64,000 nt of DNA. It comes from Emydura subglobosa (lineage: Eukaryota; Chordata; Testudines; Chelidae). How positions within the stretch are numbered: the first letter of the stretch is position 1; the number at the start of each line of letters is the position of its first letter. Made by a program: the position numbers and the translations under genes. The stretch lies in the NCBI GenBank assembly GCA_007922225.1, contig ML680053.1, forward strand, positions 19,206,694 to 19,270,693, written 5' to 3'. Below are positions 1 through 11,412 of the stretch, in pieces. The notes beneath the pieces were generated by a model that made no database searches, was not told the DNA's origin, and worked only from the letters and a program-made list of their open reading frames with translations.

Positions 1-44
1 GAGTACAATCTTTACTTTAAATCCAGGACACAGAGCCCTAGCAA

Positions 45-302
45 TCTAATAGATGAAGCACTGGACCAAGACCCAACAGTTCTGGACTTTGTTTCCAGTT
101 CTGACACTGATCTGTTGTGTGATGTTGGGCAAGTTGCTGACCTCTCTGTGCTTCTGTTTCTCTGCCTGCCTTCTCTTGTCTATTTAGATTGTAAGGTCTT
201 TAGGGTAGGGACTGTGTCTCGCTATCTGTTTGCACAGTGCCTAGCACAACAGGGCCTTGGTCTCATTTGGGGCCTATAGTTACAACATTAATGCAAATAA
301 TA
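45..302 (+). repeat. MIR-type CORE-SINE with L2-like 3' tail
   Basis: The stretch around 118-160 follows the MIR core, with a GTGTGA-x-x-TTGGGCAAGTT segment followed by CTCTCTGTGCTTCTG. From 185 it has the L2-type tail: TAGATTGTAAGGTCTTTAGG, GGGACTGTGTCT and ACAGTGCCTAGCACAA, ending in an AATAATAATAATA run. This is an ancient tRNA-derived SINE mobilised by L2, and it is inert. The tail variant is the one common in reptiles. Confidence 0.75.
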
Positions 303-1774
303 ATAATAGTACCCACACACAGAGTGAGGTGTTTGTGGTGCAAAAATGATTTAAAGTCTATAGAATTTGGTTTCTTAATTAAGAAGCAAAGAAGATAATT
401 AGAAAAAAAAAGTCCCAGAGAAGGAAGGACAGTCCCACAAACTAAGATTAGGGGAGGGGCGTCCTGTGAATCTTCTGAGAGAGTATATAGGTTTCAGGAA
501 TATCCATCTAGTTATGGCATGGGGTACATCATTTAAGGTTTTTTTTCAAACTTCGCTTACCATCTCTTCATGCCAAAGCACTCAGTGTCCAGTGCCGAAT
601 TGGAGACTACAACACAAAGGCCTGAACATATATGGCAGTTTAACACACGGGCTGCAAAATTAATTCTGCAACAGGGAAGCCCTTTCCAGAGGCAATTCTG
701 ATTTGACATAAATGTAACATGGCTGATATGTCCCTTGCATCACAGCAACACCTACAGCACCAGGAATTATTGAGCTTTATTGTAGATGTGAAGCTATTTC
801 TAGATTTAGAGTCACCGAACCTTTGGGTTAAGATATGGGTTAAAGATGTTGTTAATTTGGCACCCTCTACTGTTATATACTCTGTCATTCTCTTGTCCAT
901 CCAACTTGAAAATTCACAGAACATCAGGTTTTGCATGCTAATTACTCCAAGTAAAAATGGATAGTTTTGTGCTGCTCTCTGAAAAGCTTCAGTATGCTTT
1001 GTAGAAAACTTAATTTAAAAAAATAGACTTCAGGTACATGATATTAAGAAAAAAAGGTGTGTTTGAAAGTAGCTCCTCCACGGAATTGGTAAAGGGATAG
1101 ACAGACTTTGATCTGTAGGTCATTTTACTCTAATCTCACAAACGTCAAATGGAGTCAAAAGATAGTGATCCTTTGAACGCTGAGCTTTTGCAAAATGAGT
1201 GTTGAGGTCTCAGTCCAATATCTAGTGAACAGGTTTTGAAATTGCACAAACCACAATTACATTTGCCACTAATTTGACACCCTATTGACATTCTCAGCTG
1301 CCTGGCCTTCTAAGTATTTAATGGGATTGAATGAGCTTGCACATGCCTTTCACATCTAGAGGGCGGTTGGTACCTAAAGGTTAGGGCAGAGGGACATTGG
1401 TGAGTCTTGCACTTAAACTATCTGTTTGTATTGTGGATTGAGAATATCAGTGTCTGTGGATGTCAATCCCATAGTTTTCACAAGCATAAATGCACTTAAC
1501 TTTTAAAGGGATGAGTTAATTTAAACATCACATATGTGCCTGAAAGGTTTGTACCTATTTTTGTTATAAGCAGAAACTAAGATTATTGTAGCTGCGATAG
1601 ATATTTTTTAATTTATAGTTTATTTTATGCATTTGATAGGATTTCATAAATCATCAGTTTCTCATATTTATTAATTGTCCATTGTATTGCTGGTGTCAGG
1701 CACTATCATGATGACATCAGTCTCGTACCCTGCCCTGATCAATATAAATGTTTATGCAACTTGCACACACTGTG
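303..1774. other. Unassigned AT-rich DNA
   Basis: I see no gene, RNA or recognisable repeat. Short open frames on both strands have no recognisable domain and overlap one another, as expected by chance. Confidence 0.5.
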
Positions 1775-1775
1775 G

Positions 1776-1846
1776 GTGGATCAGACGCTTCTGCATTTAA
1801 GTCAAAGATAAAACTCCCATTAATGTCAATGGGCCTGGATTTTGCT
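1776..1846. repeat. Copy of the TTGA-x-GTCAATGG palindromic repeat
   Basis: Contains AAAACTCCCATTAATGTCAA followed by TGGGCCTGGATTTTGC, the right half of the palindromic family described in the findings. The left half is decayed. Confidence 0.5.
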
Positions 1847-3195
1847 CTGTTACCTAAGACCCTTCTGTTTTGCATGTTCCTTTCAATATTTGTCATTAGA
1901 GAGCTCTTTTGCTACTGCTCATAAAACAAATGAGAGACAATTGTATAAATGCTAGAGGGAAAGAAATCCTATTTTTAAAGAGTATATGCAACTGCCTTCC
2001 ATCATAGTCAAGTTAAAAATTGAAGGAGGCTTTTTGTTTTAAATAGATCAGCAGTAAAAGGAGAGAATTCACTTACTTAAAAAAGAAAGAAAGAGAAAGA
2101 ATTGAGCCAACTGCCAGCATGGTATATGCAAAGACATTCAGTGAGCATTCATCAATATTTTCCCCTCCGCCCTTCAATATGCCATTTTCTACATTCTCTT
2201 TTATTATTTCTTGTCCAGTATTTGTAAGTCCTCACAATGCGTTATCAGACACTAATGTACTTAATGTGCTGTTTTTTCCCAGATTAATAATAAAGACGTT
2301 AAGTAAAACTAGGCCCAACATTAATAACCTGCTGCACCTCACTGGAACACTTACCTAACATAATACATTGCCTTTTATTAGCTGTCCTTCAGCCCATTGT
2401 CCGTATAAAGGTCAATAGGTTTTTTACACTATACTTACTACAAGAGTGACTCTTATCTCTTTGGTATGTTTGAGCTGAAGCTAATCACCTTAAAGATGAG
2501 AAATGTGTGATTTCAACCATGGTGCCATTATATTCACTGTGCTAACAGTTGTTAAAACATCCCTAAAGGATGAAAAATTTACAGATTCCAGTTAAAAATT
2601 CAGGAAGTTGTATTAGAAAAGTATGTTATTTTCATGTCGGCTGACTTAAGGAGACCATGCATAAAATATTTTCATCACATTGTCTAATATTGCTGGAAAG
2701 TGATGATATGGTGTCATACAGGGTGATGTAAGTCAGAAAACATAGTAAGAGCAAAATGCACTTTCTCAGACTGTTAGGTGTGTGGTATAGCATCCAAAAT
2801 CCCTTTGGTTTTTATAGAGCTCTGTGAATAATCCAAACACAAAGGCTCTCCGTGCTCTCCTTTTTCCTATTTTTGTGGCAGCGGTCACCTTTTTCAGAGT
2901 ACTCTTAGCCAACCTTTACTGATTTCTCTGCAGGGACGATATTAATTCTTCAAGGATATCTCTCTTTAGCGTTCTCTTTGTATCACCCTTCATCCCCTTC
3001 TTTCTCCCCATTTGCTCCAACAGATATATTTCTAGTTCTTCTGTGGTTTTCTCAAACCCTCTTTCTATCCCATTTTGGAGATATTCTTGACCACTTAACA
3101 ACATTTGTAGTAGCTATACAATCCAAAGTCCCAATCCTCTGTGAGGTGCCTCTGGTATGGATCCTGTCTCCTATAAGGTCCACCAGAAAATTAAT
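1847..3195. other. Unassigned AT-rich DNA
   Basis: No recognisable gene or repeat. An A-rich stretch with AAAGAAAGAAAGAG lies near 2082-2100. Confidence 0.45.
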
Positions 3196-3286
3196 AAATT
3201 CATAGAGTCCATGGGACCAGAGTGATCATCAAGTCTGTTCTCTTGTAGAACACAGGCCATAGAACTTCCCCAAAATAATTCTTAGA
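3196..3286 (-). mobile_element. CR1 3' end, distal half of a split copy
   Basis: Read on the minus strand, this begins TGCTCTAAGAATTATTTTGG, then ...AAGTTCTATGGCCTGTGTTC, and ends near CATGGACTCTATGAAT. That is the 3' untranslated end of a turtle-type CR1. The matching upstream part lies at 4320-4530, so the copy is interrupted by the LINE at 3287-4319. Confidence 0.75.
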
Positions 3287-4319
3287 GCATATAATATAAT
3301 ATATATAATAGGCATCCTTTGGTCTTGAGAAACCATGGGTATGTACCCCTGAGAGGTAAAAAATTTTCTCAGTTGGTTTTATGGCAACCGTGGCTGTTGC
3401 TGAAGAGACCCACTCAAGAAAGACAATCTCTGCTGCATTTGTCACATTTAAAGGTGGTGTTTCAACCCTTTGGGGTCTGCTTCTATGAGCTCTTTTCTCC
3501 TTTGCTAAGATGGACTGTTTCCTCTTATAGCTTTGGGGACCTTTATCGAGATCTTGTTTCCAAAGGCTGAGGTCCTGAGTCTGATCTCCCCAGTTATCCA
3601 TATCCATGTTCATTTCTTTGAGGTCTCGCTTGTACACATTCTTGAAACACAATTTTGGGCATCCTTTAGGTCTTTTTCCAGATGCCGATTCTCCACAAAG
3701 GATATCCTTTGGGATGGCACCCATCATTCATTCAGTCCAAGCCAGAAGAGGTATCTCTGTTTAAGGAGTGTTTGCATGCTGAGTATGCTGGCCTGCTTGA
3801 GCATCTCAGTGTTGGTGACTCTGTCCCTCCAGGAGATTCTAAAAATTCGATGAAGACAATGCATATGAAAGCTGTGGGGCATTTTTTTGTGATGAGAGTA
3901 TAAGGTCCATGTCTCGCTCCCGTATAAAAGTGTACTGATAACACATGTACGAAACACACAGATCTTTGTGTGTTCTGTCAGTTTTGCTATACCCTTTTGC
4001 TCAGTCTAGATATTGTTGTGGCAGCTTTTCCACTGCGGATGTTGAGTTCCGTTTCAAGTGAAAGGTTGATTGTGATAGTGGACCCCAACTATGTGAACTC
4101 GTTCACCATTTCAAGTTCATAATTACTGATGTTAATGGAGGGTGTTCTTCAACTTCTTGGTATATTATGTTCATCTTTTTTAAGCATATAGTAAGCCCGA
4201 AGTCTTGGCAGACTTTGGAAAAACTGTACATGAAATTTTGGAGATGGGCTTCTGTGTGGGTTGTCACTGCTGCATCATCAGCGAAGTAGAAGTGTTGGAT
4301 AAGGACCTCCCAAGCAAAC
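3287..4319 (-). mobile_element. 5'-truncated LINE with RT and C-terminal tail, inserted in CR1
   Basis: Minus-strand frames follow the order of a LINE pol C-terminus. First comes the end of a reverse transcriptase with the catalytic box Phe-Ala-Asp-Asp (codons at 4274-4285) and DFGLTICLKK-like residues. Next is a YGSETWTLY region (3724-3957) with HCLHRIFRISWRD, then GKRPKGCPKLCFKNVYKRDL (3600-3700) and a degenerate Cys/His finger (3378-3453). The tail at the 3' end is an ATATAATATAAT run (3287-3310), as expected for a LINE with a simple-repeat tail. The YGSETWTL tail resembles RTE/BovB-type LINEs, but I cannot settle the clade. Frames are shifted and stopped, so the copy is dead. The upstream half is missing. 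Confidence 0.7.
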
Positions 4320-4530
4320 TTTTGAGAAAAACATCCAAGCTTGATTTTAAAATTGTCCATGATGGGGAGTCTACCACAACCCTTGATAAGTTGTTCCAAT
4401 CGTTAATTACTCTCACTGTTAAAAATGTACACCTTATTTCCAGTCTGAATTTTTCTAACTTCAGTTTCCATCCATTGGGTCTTGTTATATCTTTCTCTGC
4501 TAGATTGGAAGTCCATTATTAAAAATTTGT
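4320..4530 (-). mobile_element. CR1 3' region, proximal half of a split copy
   Basis: On the minus strand: TGGATGGAAACTGAAGTTAG, then AATTCAGACTGGAAATAAGG, a TTAACAGTGAGAGTAATTAA-type run, GATTGGAACAACTT, and AAATCAAGCTTGGATGTTTT ending TCTCAAAA. This is the CR1 segment that normally leads directly into the sequence found at 3196-3286. Confidence 0.75.
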
Positions 4531-4884
4531 TCCACATGTAGGTACTTATGAACAAATCCTGATTTCCTTCACCAAAAATAAAAACTCCAGGTCTTCTTTC
4601 AGTTATCAGCTGAAAAGATTTTTTTTTTTTTTCTTTTTGAAGAGCCTCTTAGTAAGCTTCCTTCATCAACAAGAATGGAATCAATTCTTTTGCTGTGATT
4701 TTCATTATTTTTCTTACCCTCTCTTTCATTCTGTATTATCTCAGTCACAGTGCAATGTTATTCTTGACTGCTGTGGGTGTTTCTCCCTTGAACCCATGTT
4801 TCTTCATCAATTACCAAATGTACCCTAAACAGGCATTTTTTCTGTGATCATTCTTTCTTGAAAATTTTTATTTCACCTTTGTAA
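4531..4884. other. Unassigned DNA
   Basis: AT-rich, with a T run at 4619-4632. Nothing recognisable. Confidence 0.4.
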
Positions 4885-4885
4885 T

Positions 4886-4978
4886 ACTGGAAAAGGAGTA
4901 GGGACTGTGTGTACTTCCAACTTGGTAGAGTGCCTTACACGTTGTAGGTACTACCACAATCTAAGTAATAATAAAATA
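4886..4978 (+). repeat. L2/MIR-type 3' tail
   Basis: AGTAGGGACTGTGTGTAC, then AGAGTGCCTTACACGTTGTA, GGTACTACCACAATCTAAG and TAATAATAA match the L2-derived tail of MIR-like SINEs. The SINE body is not recognisable. Confidence 0.5.
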
Positions 4979-6910
4979 TATTCTTCCTCAGAATCAGAAG
5001 TTAAAAGTCTCTTTTTAGACCACATTACAGGAAATTCTAATTTTCTTTACAAAAAGTAGTTCTATGTTGAATGGCAGTTCATGTTGTAATACTAAGGTGA
5101 AATTATGCACTGTGACTATAATCATATTTTTGTAAGCTTTTAGCCATTATTTTGAAAATGTTATGCTATTTAACACACATATGCAGTGTATTATCTTTTA
5201 TTATAGGCTATAATTTGGAAAGTGAAATATTTTATACTATAAGTAAATAACTATTTAAAATGAAGATTTAAAAAAAATGTTTAGCATGAATGCACTTTTC
5301 ATTTACTTTAGATCTTAAGTAAATTCAAGGGAAAACTCAGATAAACAATACTGACATCGTTATTGACACCTCAATAACTGCAAATGAGTCTCCCTCAGCC
5401 TACCTCCTGATTTTTACATTTTGCCTAATTCTGATTTCACGCGTCGGTAAGTTCTGAACAATCCATGTCTCAGAGCAAATCATGTACTAATTTTGCTCTG
5501 ACAACCTTATAATGGGAATTTGAATACTTATTACATTTTTCTTGTGAAAAACAGAGGGGAGAAAAAGCCCCTCTGTGTTTTCTTTGCCTCAATAAAGTGA
5601 TATTGGAACTGCTCATTTTTCACTATGAAATCTCATTTTTAATAACAAGCTCCCATTTGGAGCACCACATGTCTTGTTTCTAAACAACTTCCCTTCCTGA
5701 TAAAAGGTTTTTCCGGAACCTTGAATTCCTTGTTTATTTGAAGCAAAGTGCACTCAGCAGAAGCTCCATTAAGGACAAAGAGGAGGCAGCCCTTGCAACA
5801 ACATATACCTAAGAGATTATTTGTTTCATCCTGAGTCAAATTTTCAACACTCATCCATGATAATATGCAAATCACAGGTATTATTGTTGGTGTTTTTATA
5901 TATACTATGCCCTTTCTCACTTGAATAGGATCAAGTCCATACAATAACCTTTTGTTGTTCATTGAATTTCCACTCAAAACTATTGTACATCCTATCTGAT
6001 ATTCCATCAATACACAGCAGCTCCTAAAATCAAATGTCTTCTTAAAAGACTCATGAGCCTCAGATTGCTGAATTTAAACACACATACTTTCTCCTTTGAG
6101 ATTTAATTCCTATTTGACGTCTGGCTACTGCCTCATGGCTCAAACTCTAGCTTCATCTGACATTCAGAGAAATGTGTGTACTGGAAGATATAATCCAGAT
6201 TGTCTAGCAAAGAGAGCCCCTGGTGTCTAATATAAGCGCCTATAAAAAAAAAATCTTGGTCATTACTACAGTAGATAAATTCTTATTTATTAAAAATCAT
6301 TTTTTCCTTAGCATGGGGTTGCCTGTTCCATCGGAAGTAATTTTCCCAATACTTAATGAAAGAATTTTCATTGCATAAACATAATATTAAAATGAACCAG
6401 TTCAGACACTTCCACCAGAACCCCTGAGTGTAGAGAGTTATTGAATGAAACTGACTGTACATAGCACAAATAATAAAGCTGACACCCAGTCTTTTTGTGT
6501 CTAGGTATTGAGGAAAATCTCAGAATACCCTGAACTCTTTCACTTTGATTTTTACAATTTAGACAGTTTAACTGAACCCTTATCAGTTTATTAGCTTGCT
6601 TACTTTTTTAATGTAATATATTTTCTTTTGGAGGTGAAGATGTGAGAATATTAGGGAAAAAAATATTTTTTAAAAAAATCTCCCATTGTTCCACTAAGTC
6701 AAAAATCACTATTTAACTGGAATTGTTGTCGCCCTTCCATTACAGCAAGTTATATAACATTTATATAATGCTGTCAATGTACACTGAGCTTTACACAGAA
6801 AGAGAATGCACATAACCTATCCAGAAACATTTACTATCTAAGGGCTTCTATCCAGCCATGTCCTGTAATCTTTCACCTCCGCCCATCTTCCCTCCCTCCC
6901 ACCCCCCCCC
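4979..6910. other. Unassigned AT-rich DNA
   Basis: Nothing recognised except the hairpin at 5551-5576. The longest frame is a 123-codon minus-strand frame (5639-6010), Cys-rich in the middle (GICCCKGC), with no family resemblance I know. It has no supporting context, so I do not call it a gene. Confidence 0.4.
5551..5576. repeat. Perfect 9 bp hairpin
   Basis: Arms ACAGAGGGG (5551-5559) and CCCCTCTGT (5568-5576) flank an 8-base loop. An AATAAA lies at 5591-5596. I see no transcript to which it would belong. Confidence 0.5.
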
Positions 6911-7010
6911 NNNNNNNNNNNNNNNNNNNNNNNNNNNNNNNNNNNNNNNNNNNNNNNNNNNNNNNNNNNNNNNNNNNNNNNNNNNNNNNNNNNNNNNNNN
7001 NNNNNNNNNN
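6911..7010. other. Assembly gap of 100 N
   Basis: One hundred N bases, preceded by a pyrimidine tract ending in a run of nine C. The round number suggests a gap of unknown length. Confidence 0.98.
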
Positions 7011-7359
7011 GTCATACTGTCTTCTGTGTATGTAGGTATTTATACTGAGCTCATCATCATGCCTTCTGAATCCTTTTCACAGGATGACTGCATAACATAT
7101 GCACCCTTTTTTCTACAAGTACTGGATGTCTTCATGGGGCAGCCACAGATAGCCCACTCTTCCACTATGATAGCAGTACTAAACAATTACTCCAGTGAGT
7201 CCTGCTCATCTTCCACAATTTACAAGGGAAACTCCAGACATTCCAGAATGCATTCCAGAATGCATGTAAATCCCACAAAATTTGAGAGTCTTCCCTTCTG
7301 TCCTACAAGATCAACTTTTAGGCTTCATCCTGAGATTTCTAGTTCTTCCTACTAAGCCA
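7011..7359. other. Unassigned DNA
   Basis: Nothing recognised. A short tandem copy of CATTCCAGAATG occurs at about 7238-7265. A long frame that crosses the N gap is not meaningful. Confidence 0.4.
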
Positions 7360-7445
7360 GTGTCTGGCCAAGATGAGGGCCTGAATAAAGAAGAATTGGC
7401 TGCAGCTCAATGCATATAAAACAGGTTATGCTGACTGACGGTAAA
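7360..7445 (+). mobile_element. Possible L2-type LINE RT scrap
   Basis: Translation of the stretch near 7364-7410 gives LAKMRA, a stop in place of Trp, then KKNWLQLNAYKT. This fits the RT segment ...MRAWMKxNWLxLNPxKTE of L2-like LINEs. It is short and decayed. Confidence 0.4.
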
Positions 7446-7854
7446 ACAATAGGAGAGATGGCAGGGATATCGGGTCTCATGGTTCCGTAGTTATGCCCCA
7501 GATTCACAACCAAGATCTTTGATCTTCTGCTGATTCTGGAGGCTCAGATAGCACCAGCAGAAAGAAAGTCTTGCTATCTATGCTTAGCCGAGCAATTGTG
7601 ATCTTTCCTTCAGCCATGGTTATTAGCAGAGTTGTAGAAAACTCTGGAGCTAAGTTCAGGAGAGGCTGGGAACTGTAGGAAATAAGGTTTGTTTTGTTTA
7701 AGTTCTCTATCACATAATCATAAAATGTATTTGAAAATATTGATATTGAAATTTATAAGAAATAGATACTAATCTCAGTCTATAAATGAAAACATAACTG
7801 TAAAAAGCTAAAATGGAAGCAATGAGAGATTCTCATTATATCTATTAAGAAAAA
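7446..7854. other. Unassigned DNA
   Basis: May continue the LINE scrap at 7360-7445, but I cannot align it. No gene seen. Confidence 0.35.
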
Positions 7855-8310
7855 CTAAGAGAGCTGTAAAAATTAGAAGTCAACTCCTACTGAGGAAGAT
7901 AGAAAGAAAGATTAATTCTGGCAAGTCAAGTATAAAAGTACAATAAAGCAGGCCAAAAAAGAATTTGAAGAATTTGCAACTAGCAGAAGACCCAGAAATT
8001 AACAGCAACATTTTTTTAAGTACACCAGAAGCAGAAAGCCTACCAGACAATCACTAGATGGCTTGAGGTGCTAAAGGAGTTCTCAAGTGAGACAAGGACA
8101 TTGCACAGAAGCTAAATTACTTTTATTTTTTATTTTTATTTTTATTTTTTGCATCAGTTTCCACTGCAGAGGATGTAAGGGAGATTCCCACACCTCAGCC
8201 ATTCTTTTTTAGGCAACAAATCTGAAGAACTGTCCTAGACTGGGATGTCGAAAAAGGAGGTTCTGGAACAAAATGATAAATGAAACACTTTGACACTTGA
8301 GGAGGCACTT
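7855..8310 (+). mobile_element. CR1 ORF2 mid-region fragment
   Basis: The series GCCAAAAAAGAATTTGAAGA, TTTAAGTACACCAGAAGCAG, AAGCCTACCAGACAA, GAGGATGTAAGGGAGATTCC, CTGAAGAACTGTCC and AGGAGGTTCTGGAACAAA follows the CR1 stretch just upstream of the RT domain. A TTTTA-rich microsatellite (8118-8149) has expanded inside it where CR1 normally reads GCTAAATGAATTCTTTGCATC. Both ends are missing. Confidence 0.7.
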
Positions 8311-8469
8311 TAATCTAAAAAAGATGATACAATGTATCAATCAGTACTAAGCAGCAGGTGCCTTTAATAATTTTAAAAATAAAATTAAATATTTCAACTA
8401 TTGTTTTATGTCATGACGTCAGTACTAGTAGTGTATGTAATGCATAATAAGCACATAAAATAAAATTTT

Positions 8470-8706
8470 AGAAAAACAGAATTCTGAAAAAAATGGAATT
8501 CCAAAACAAATTTTCAGCATTCCAAAATCAAATTTCAGAACTTCCCAAAATGAAAATTTTTAAAAATGCATATAATTTTTTTGTTTGGAAATATTTTTTC
8601 CATGGGAATGCTCATCAAATTTGGCACATTCTCAAAAGTTTAAATTTCAACAAAAATACATTTTCCATTAAAAAAATGAAAATTTTCCAACAAGCTCTAC
8701 TCCAGA
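8470..8706. repeat. AT-rich foldback element, copy A
   Basis: Rich in GAAAATTTT/AAAATTTTC words on both strands, ending in GAAAATTTTCCAACAAGCTC. It resembles the blocks at 19285-19525 and 21345-21630. Possibly a non-autonomous DNA transposon with AGAGCTGGTC-type ends. The 81-codon frame here is an artefact of low complexity. Confidence 0.45.
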
Positions 8707-9099
8707 GTCCCAGTCCAGTGTGCAGTCCACTAAACTGAACTGCTTTCCAAATCTTCAGAGATTCCTAAATATCTGTGTCTGAATTGATATCACACAAATA
8801 TTACTGAAGCTGAAGGAACTAGTATGAAATAGGTGACTGAATGAACAAAAGTGATGAAATCAGGTAATTCTTCTCAACTAAAATGTAAACATTGAGATTT
8901 TGAGTAGTAAGATAGAAAAGATTCAGCTCATTCCAAAAAGGGCTGAAAACTAGTTTTTGGACTGTTCAACACCAAATTTGCCACTGAAAGAGATTTTGTC
9001 TGTTGCAGTCCAAGAGGTGAATATTGATGAATTAGGTATTCTTGAGAACGAGGTATTTTCAGTGCTGCATCATCATCAAAACATAACTATAAAAATGTC

Positions 9100-10200
9100 A
9101 CTCGTCCCTGTTCAGGGCCTCCCAGCAGCTCAGACAATAGCAGTGTCTGTTTTGTCTTGGATGTGAAAAAAACTATAAATGAGTAACTATATCTTAAATG
9201 CAACTAAAGGCAAACACTTGGACTTGATAAGAAAGTTGCAACCTTCTTTAATGCTTACACTGCCTTCAGTATAGCACAAAATGAGCAATTTAAAGAAGCA
9301 ATGGAAGCAATTAATATGTTGTCAGAGAGGTTCAAATTCTCAAGTCCAGAATTCAAAATTGCAAATGAAAAATAAAGAACATTGACATCAATTCAAGTTG
9401 GTTGGTCAAACACAGGATATGACTTTATAATGGCCGCAAGCATTTCAAGGAAAATGCATTCTTACCTAATGCTCTTGATTCTGTGTCTGAAAAAGAATTC
9501 CATTTGCTCATAGAATAAAAATAAAATGAAAAGCATGACTGAACTTCTTTCCTGAATGTCAAATATATGGTTGTTCAAACAATATTTAAACTTTGTTGAG
9601 AAGGAAGGAACACCTCACTCACTCCAAAAGCACATAGTGGAAGTTCAAAAATTCTTCTATAACTATCATCAACCTCATGGCTGGATGACTGGAAAAGGAG
9701 GATTGATGCCCCAGATTCTTAATGTCACTCAGTGGAACTCTCAGGAAGATTTTGTTTCTATATTTACATTCAACTACTGTAAATTGATATTTGCACTTAG
9801 CAGGAGGAGGACTTTGATCAATCACATGCATTTTACACAAGGGACTGTATGGAAAGGCACTAAATTTACCAAAGCAATTAAAAGACATTTCAGGGAGTCT
9901 TGACAAATTACAGGCTGATGACACTGCTGTCAGATTCTCAGTGGAAAGCTGGCTTGATCTAATTAACAGCAAAGACCTGCAGACACAGAAGGACAAAACT
10001 GAAAAACAACTCAGCAGCTATGGAACCTTTCCATTGCTTAGGCAATATGAGTGATCCCCAATACAAAAATCATAGAATGAGCCAATAACAGAAAGAAGAG
10101 CTGAAATGTGGCTGATGAAACATTATCTTGAGTTTCTCTTTTCTCTTCCAGCATTTAAAATTGAAGATCCAGATTTCTAACCCAAAACTGGTTGCAAAGG
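9100..10200 (+). pseudogene. Broken hAT-superfamily transposase (DUF659-like)
   Basis: A row of frame-shifted segments reads as a hAT transposase from N- to C-terminus. KKVATFFNAYTAFSIAQNEQ (from about 9228) matches the start of the catalytic region, and a GWSNTGYDFIMAASI segment (about 9400) holds the usual GWS motif. An Arg/Gln-WNSQ segment (about 9730) follows HIVEVQKFFYNYHQPHGWM. A C-terminal part with DDTAVRFSVESWLDLIN lies near 9915. In the family this enzyme cuts and pastes DNA with 8 bp target duplications. At least three frameshifts and several stops break it. I cannot see terminal inverted repeats. Confidence 0.65.
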
Positions 10201-11149
10201 AAGTTGTTATAGTTCATTGCATCAAAATAGTGCAAAATTATGGGATTAAAATCCCAGAAGATGAAACAGTTGAATTCAGGTAGAATCAAAAGACCACATT
10301 TTTAAGTTTTAGTGACATTCAATTGGTATAAGGAAGAGAATAACTTGAATTAGTTTTCTGTGTCCACTTGAAATAGGTCCTGGTTGTACCCCTAAATCTG
10401 AAAATTCTCCTTAATTGAAAATACTTAAAAGAAAATCATGACCAGACAGAAAAATGAACGGGAAAGAAAGGAACAAATAGCTCTCTGTTCTGTACTTCCA
10501 TAATAAAAACACTAGCTAGATGAATTCAGCAACAAAGAACAAACACCAACCACATATATTATTCTGATTTTTATTTATAGCATAGCAACATCAAAGAACC
10601 ACAAACAGAGTTTTAGTGTCCCATTGTGCTACTCACTGTACAGATGAATAACAAACATCCCTATTCAGCTCACAATCTGGGATGTAGATTTTGCAATTTG
10701 TGATGCTCATGTAAGCAGATTTCATTCTACATAGTGGAAATTTATTTAATTATTTAAATTCTAGGAATTCAATGGTTTAATGTATAATTAGTATTTTGTT
10801 TATGTAAAAAGGCAGGATTGACAATTTGTCTCAAGACACTTTTTGCTTGACATGAAATGAAAGCATGACATAAATTAAAAGACTTTGTAGTATTATTAGT
10901 GAGAAGGCTATTCAGAATGACGTGAAAACAATAGAAATATTTTCCATGACACATGCTCAAACTCTTGTCAGATTTTCTCTAGAAGCTAAACGCAGTGTAT
11001 GATAAGGATGTGGGATTTGATCTGTGCCTTTTGGTGAGATACTGTAAAGTGCATTTCTATGAGAAAAAGCACAAGAAAATCTAATACGTTAACTATAGAA
11101 TCCATAGAACAATATATCTTAACCTACTTTGTAAACCATAATCTGGACT
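10201..11149. other. Unassigned AT-rich DNA
   Basis: Mostly featureless. A short piece near 10612-10685 (CCCATTGTGCTACTCACTGT ... AGCTCACAATCTGG) resembles an old LINE/SINE relic common in reptiles. Confidence 0.4.
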
Positions 11150-11212
11150 GTAATTTTCTACAGTAGGAGAAAAATGACTTGGGCTTGTTTATAAATAGCA
11201 TCTTGAAAGGCT
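11150..11212 (+). repeat. Left arm of 3.1 kb-spaced inverted repeat
   Basis: The core CAGTAGGAGAAAAATGACTT, GGGCTTGTTTATAAATAGCA (11161-11200) reappears reverse-complemented at 14287-14337 with one mismatch over about 46 bases, decaying on both sides. It may be a copy of an unidentified repeat or a terminal repeat. Confidence 0.75.
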
Positions 11213-11390
11213 CTGCACTTAATTAAATGTCCACTGACTAATCTGATTACATCTTCATAGTCTGTGATTTATAAACTGGGAAAGGGTCATGGGAGATATT
11301 TACCATGTTAATGGTGATATATGGGAACAATGTCTTTTTAGTCTGCAATATTACATTATCTCTGGCCACTGTCTGTAACAATGATGCAGT

Positions 11391-11412
11391 TTTATTTATT
11401 TATTTATTTATT
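11391..11412. repeat. (TTTA)n microsatellite
   Basis: About five and a half TTTA units. Confidence 0.9.

Noticed and set aside
5551..5596. Histone-type or terminator hairpin with AATAAA
   Set aside because: Stem sequence and spacing do not match a histone stem-loop, and no coding sequence lies upstream.
5639..6010. 123-codon Cys-rich minus-strand frame
   Set aside because: I considered an envelope-like or secreted protein, but there is no signal, cleavage site or flanking retroelement sequence.
6858..7355. 165-codon frame
   Set aside because: It runs through the N gap, so the frame is undefined.
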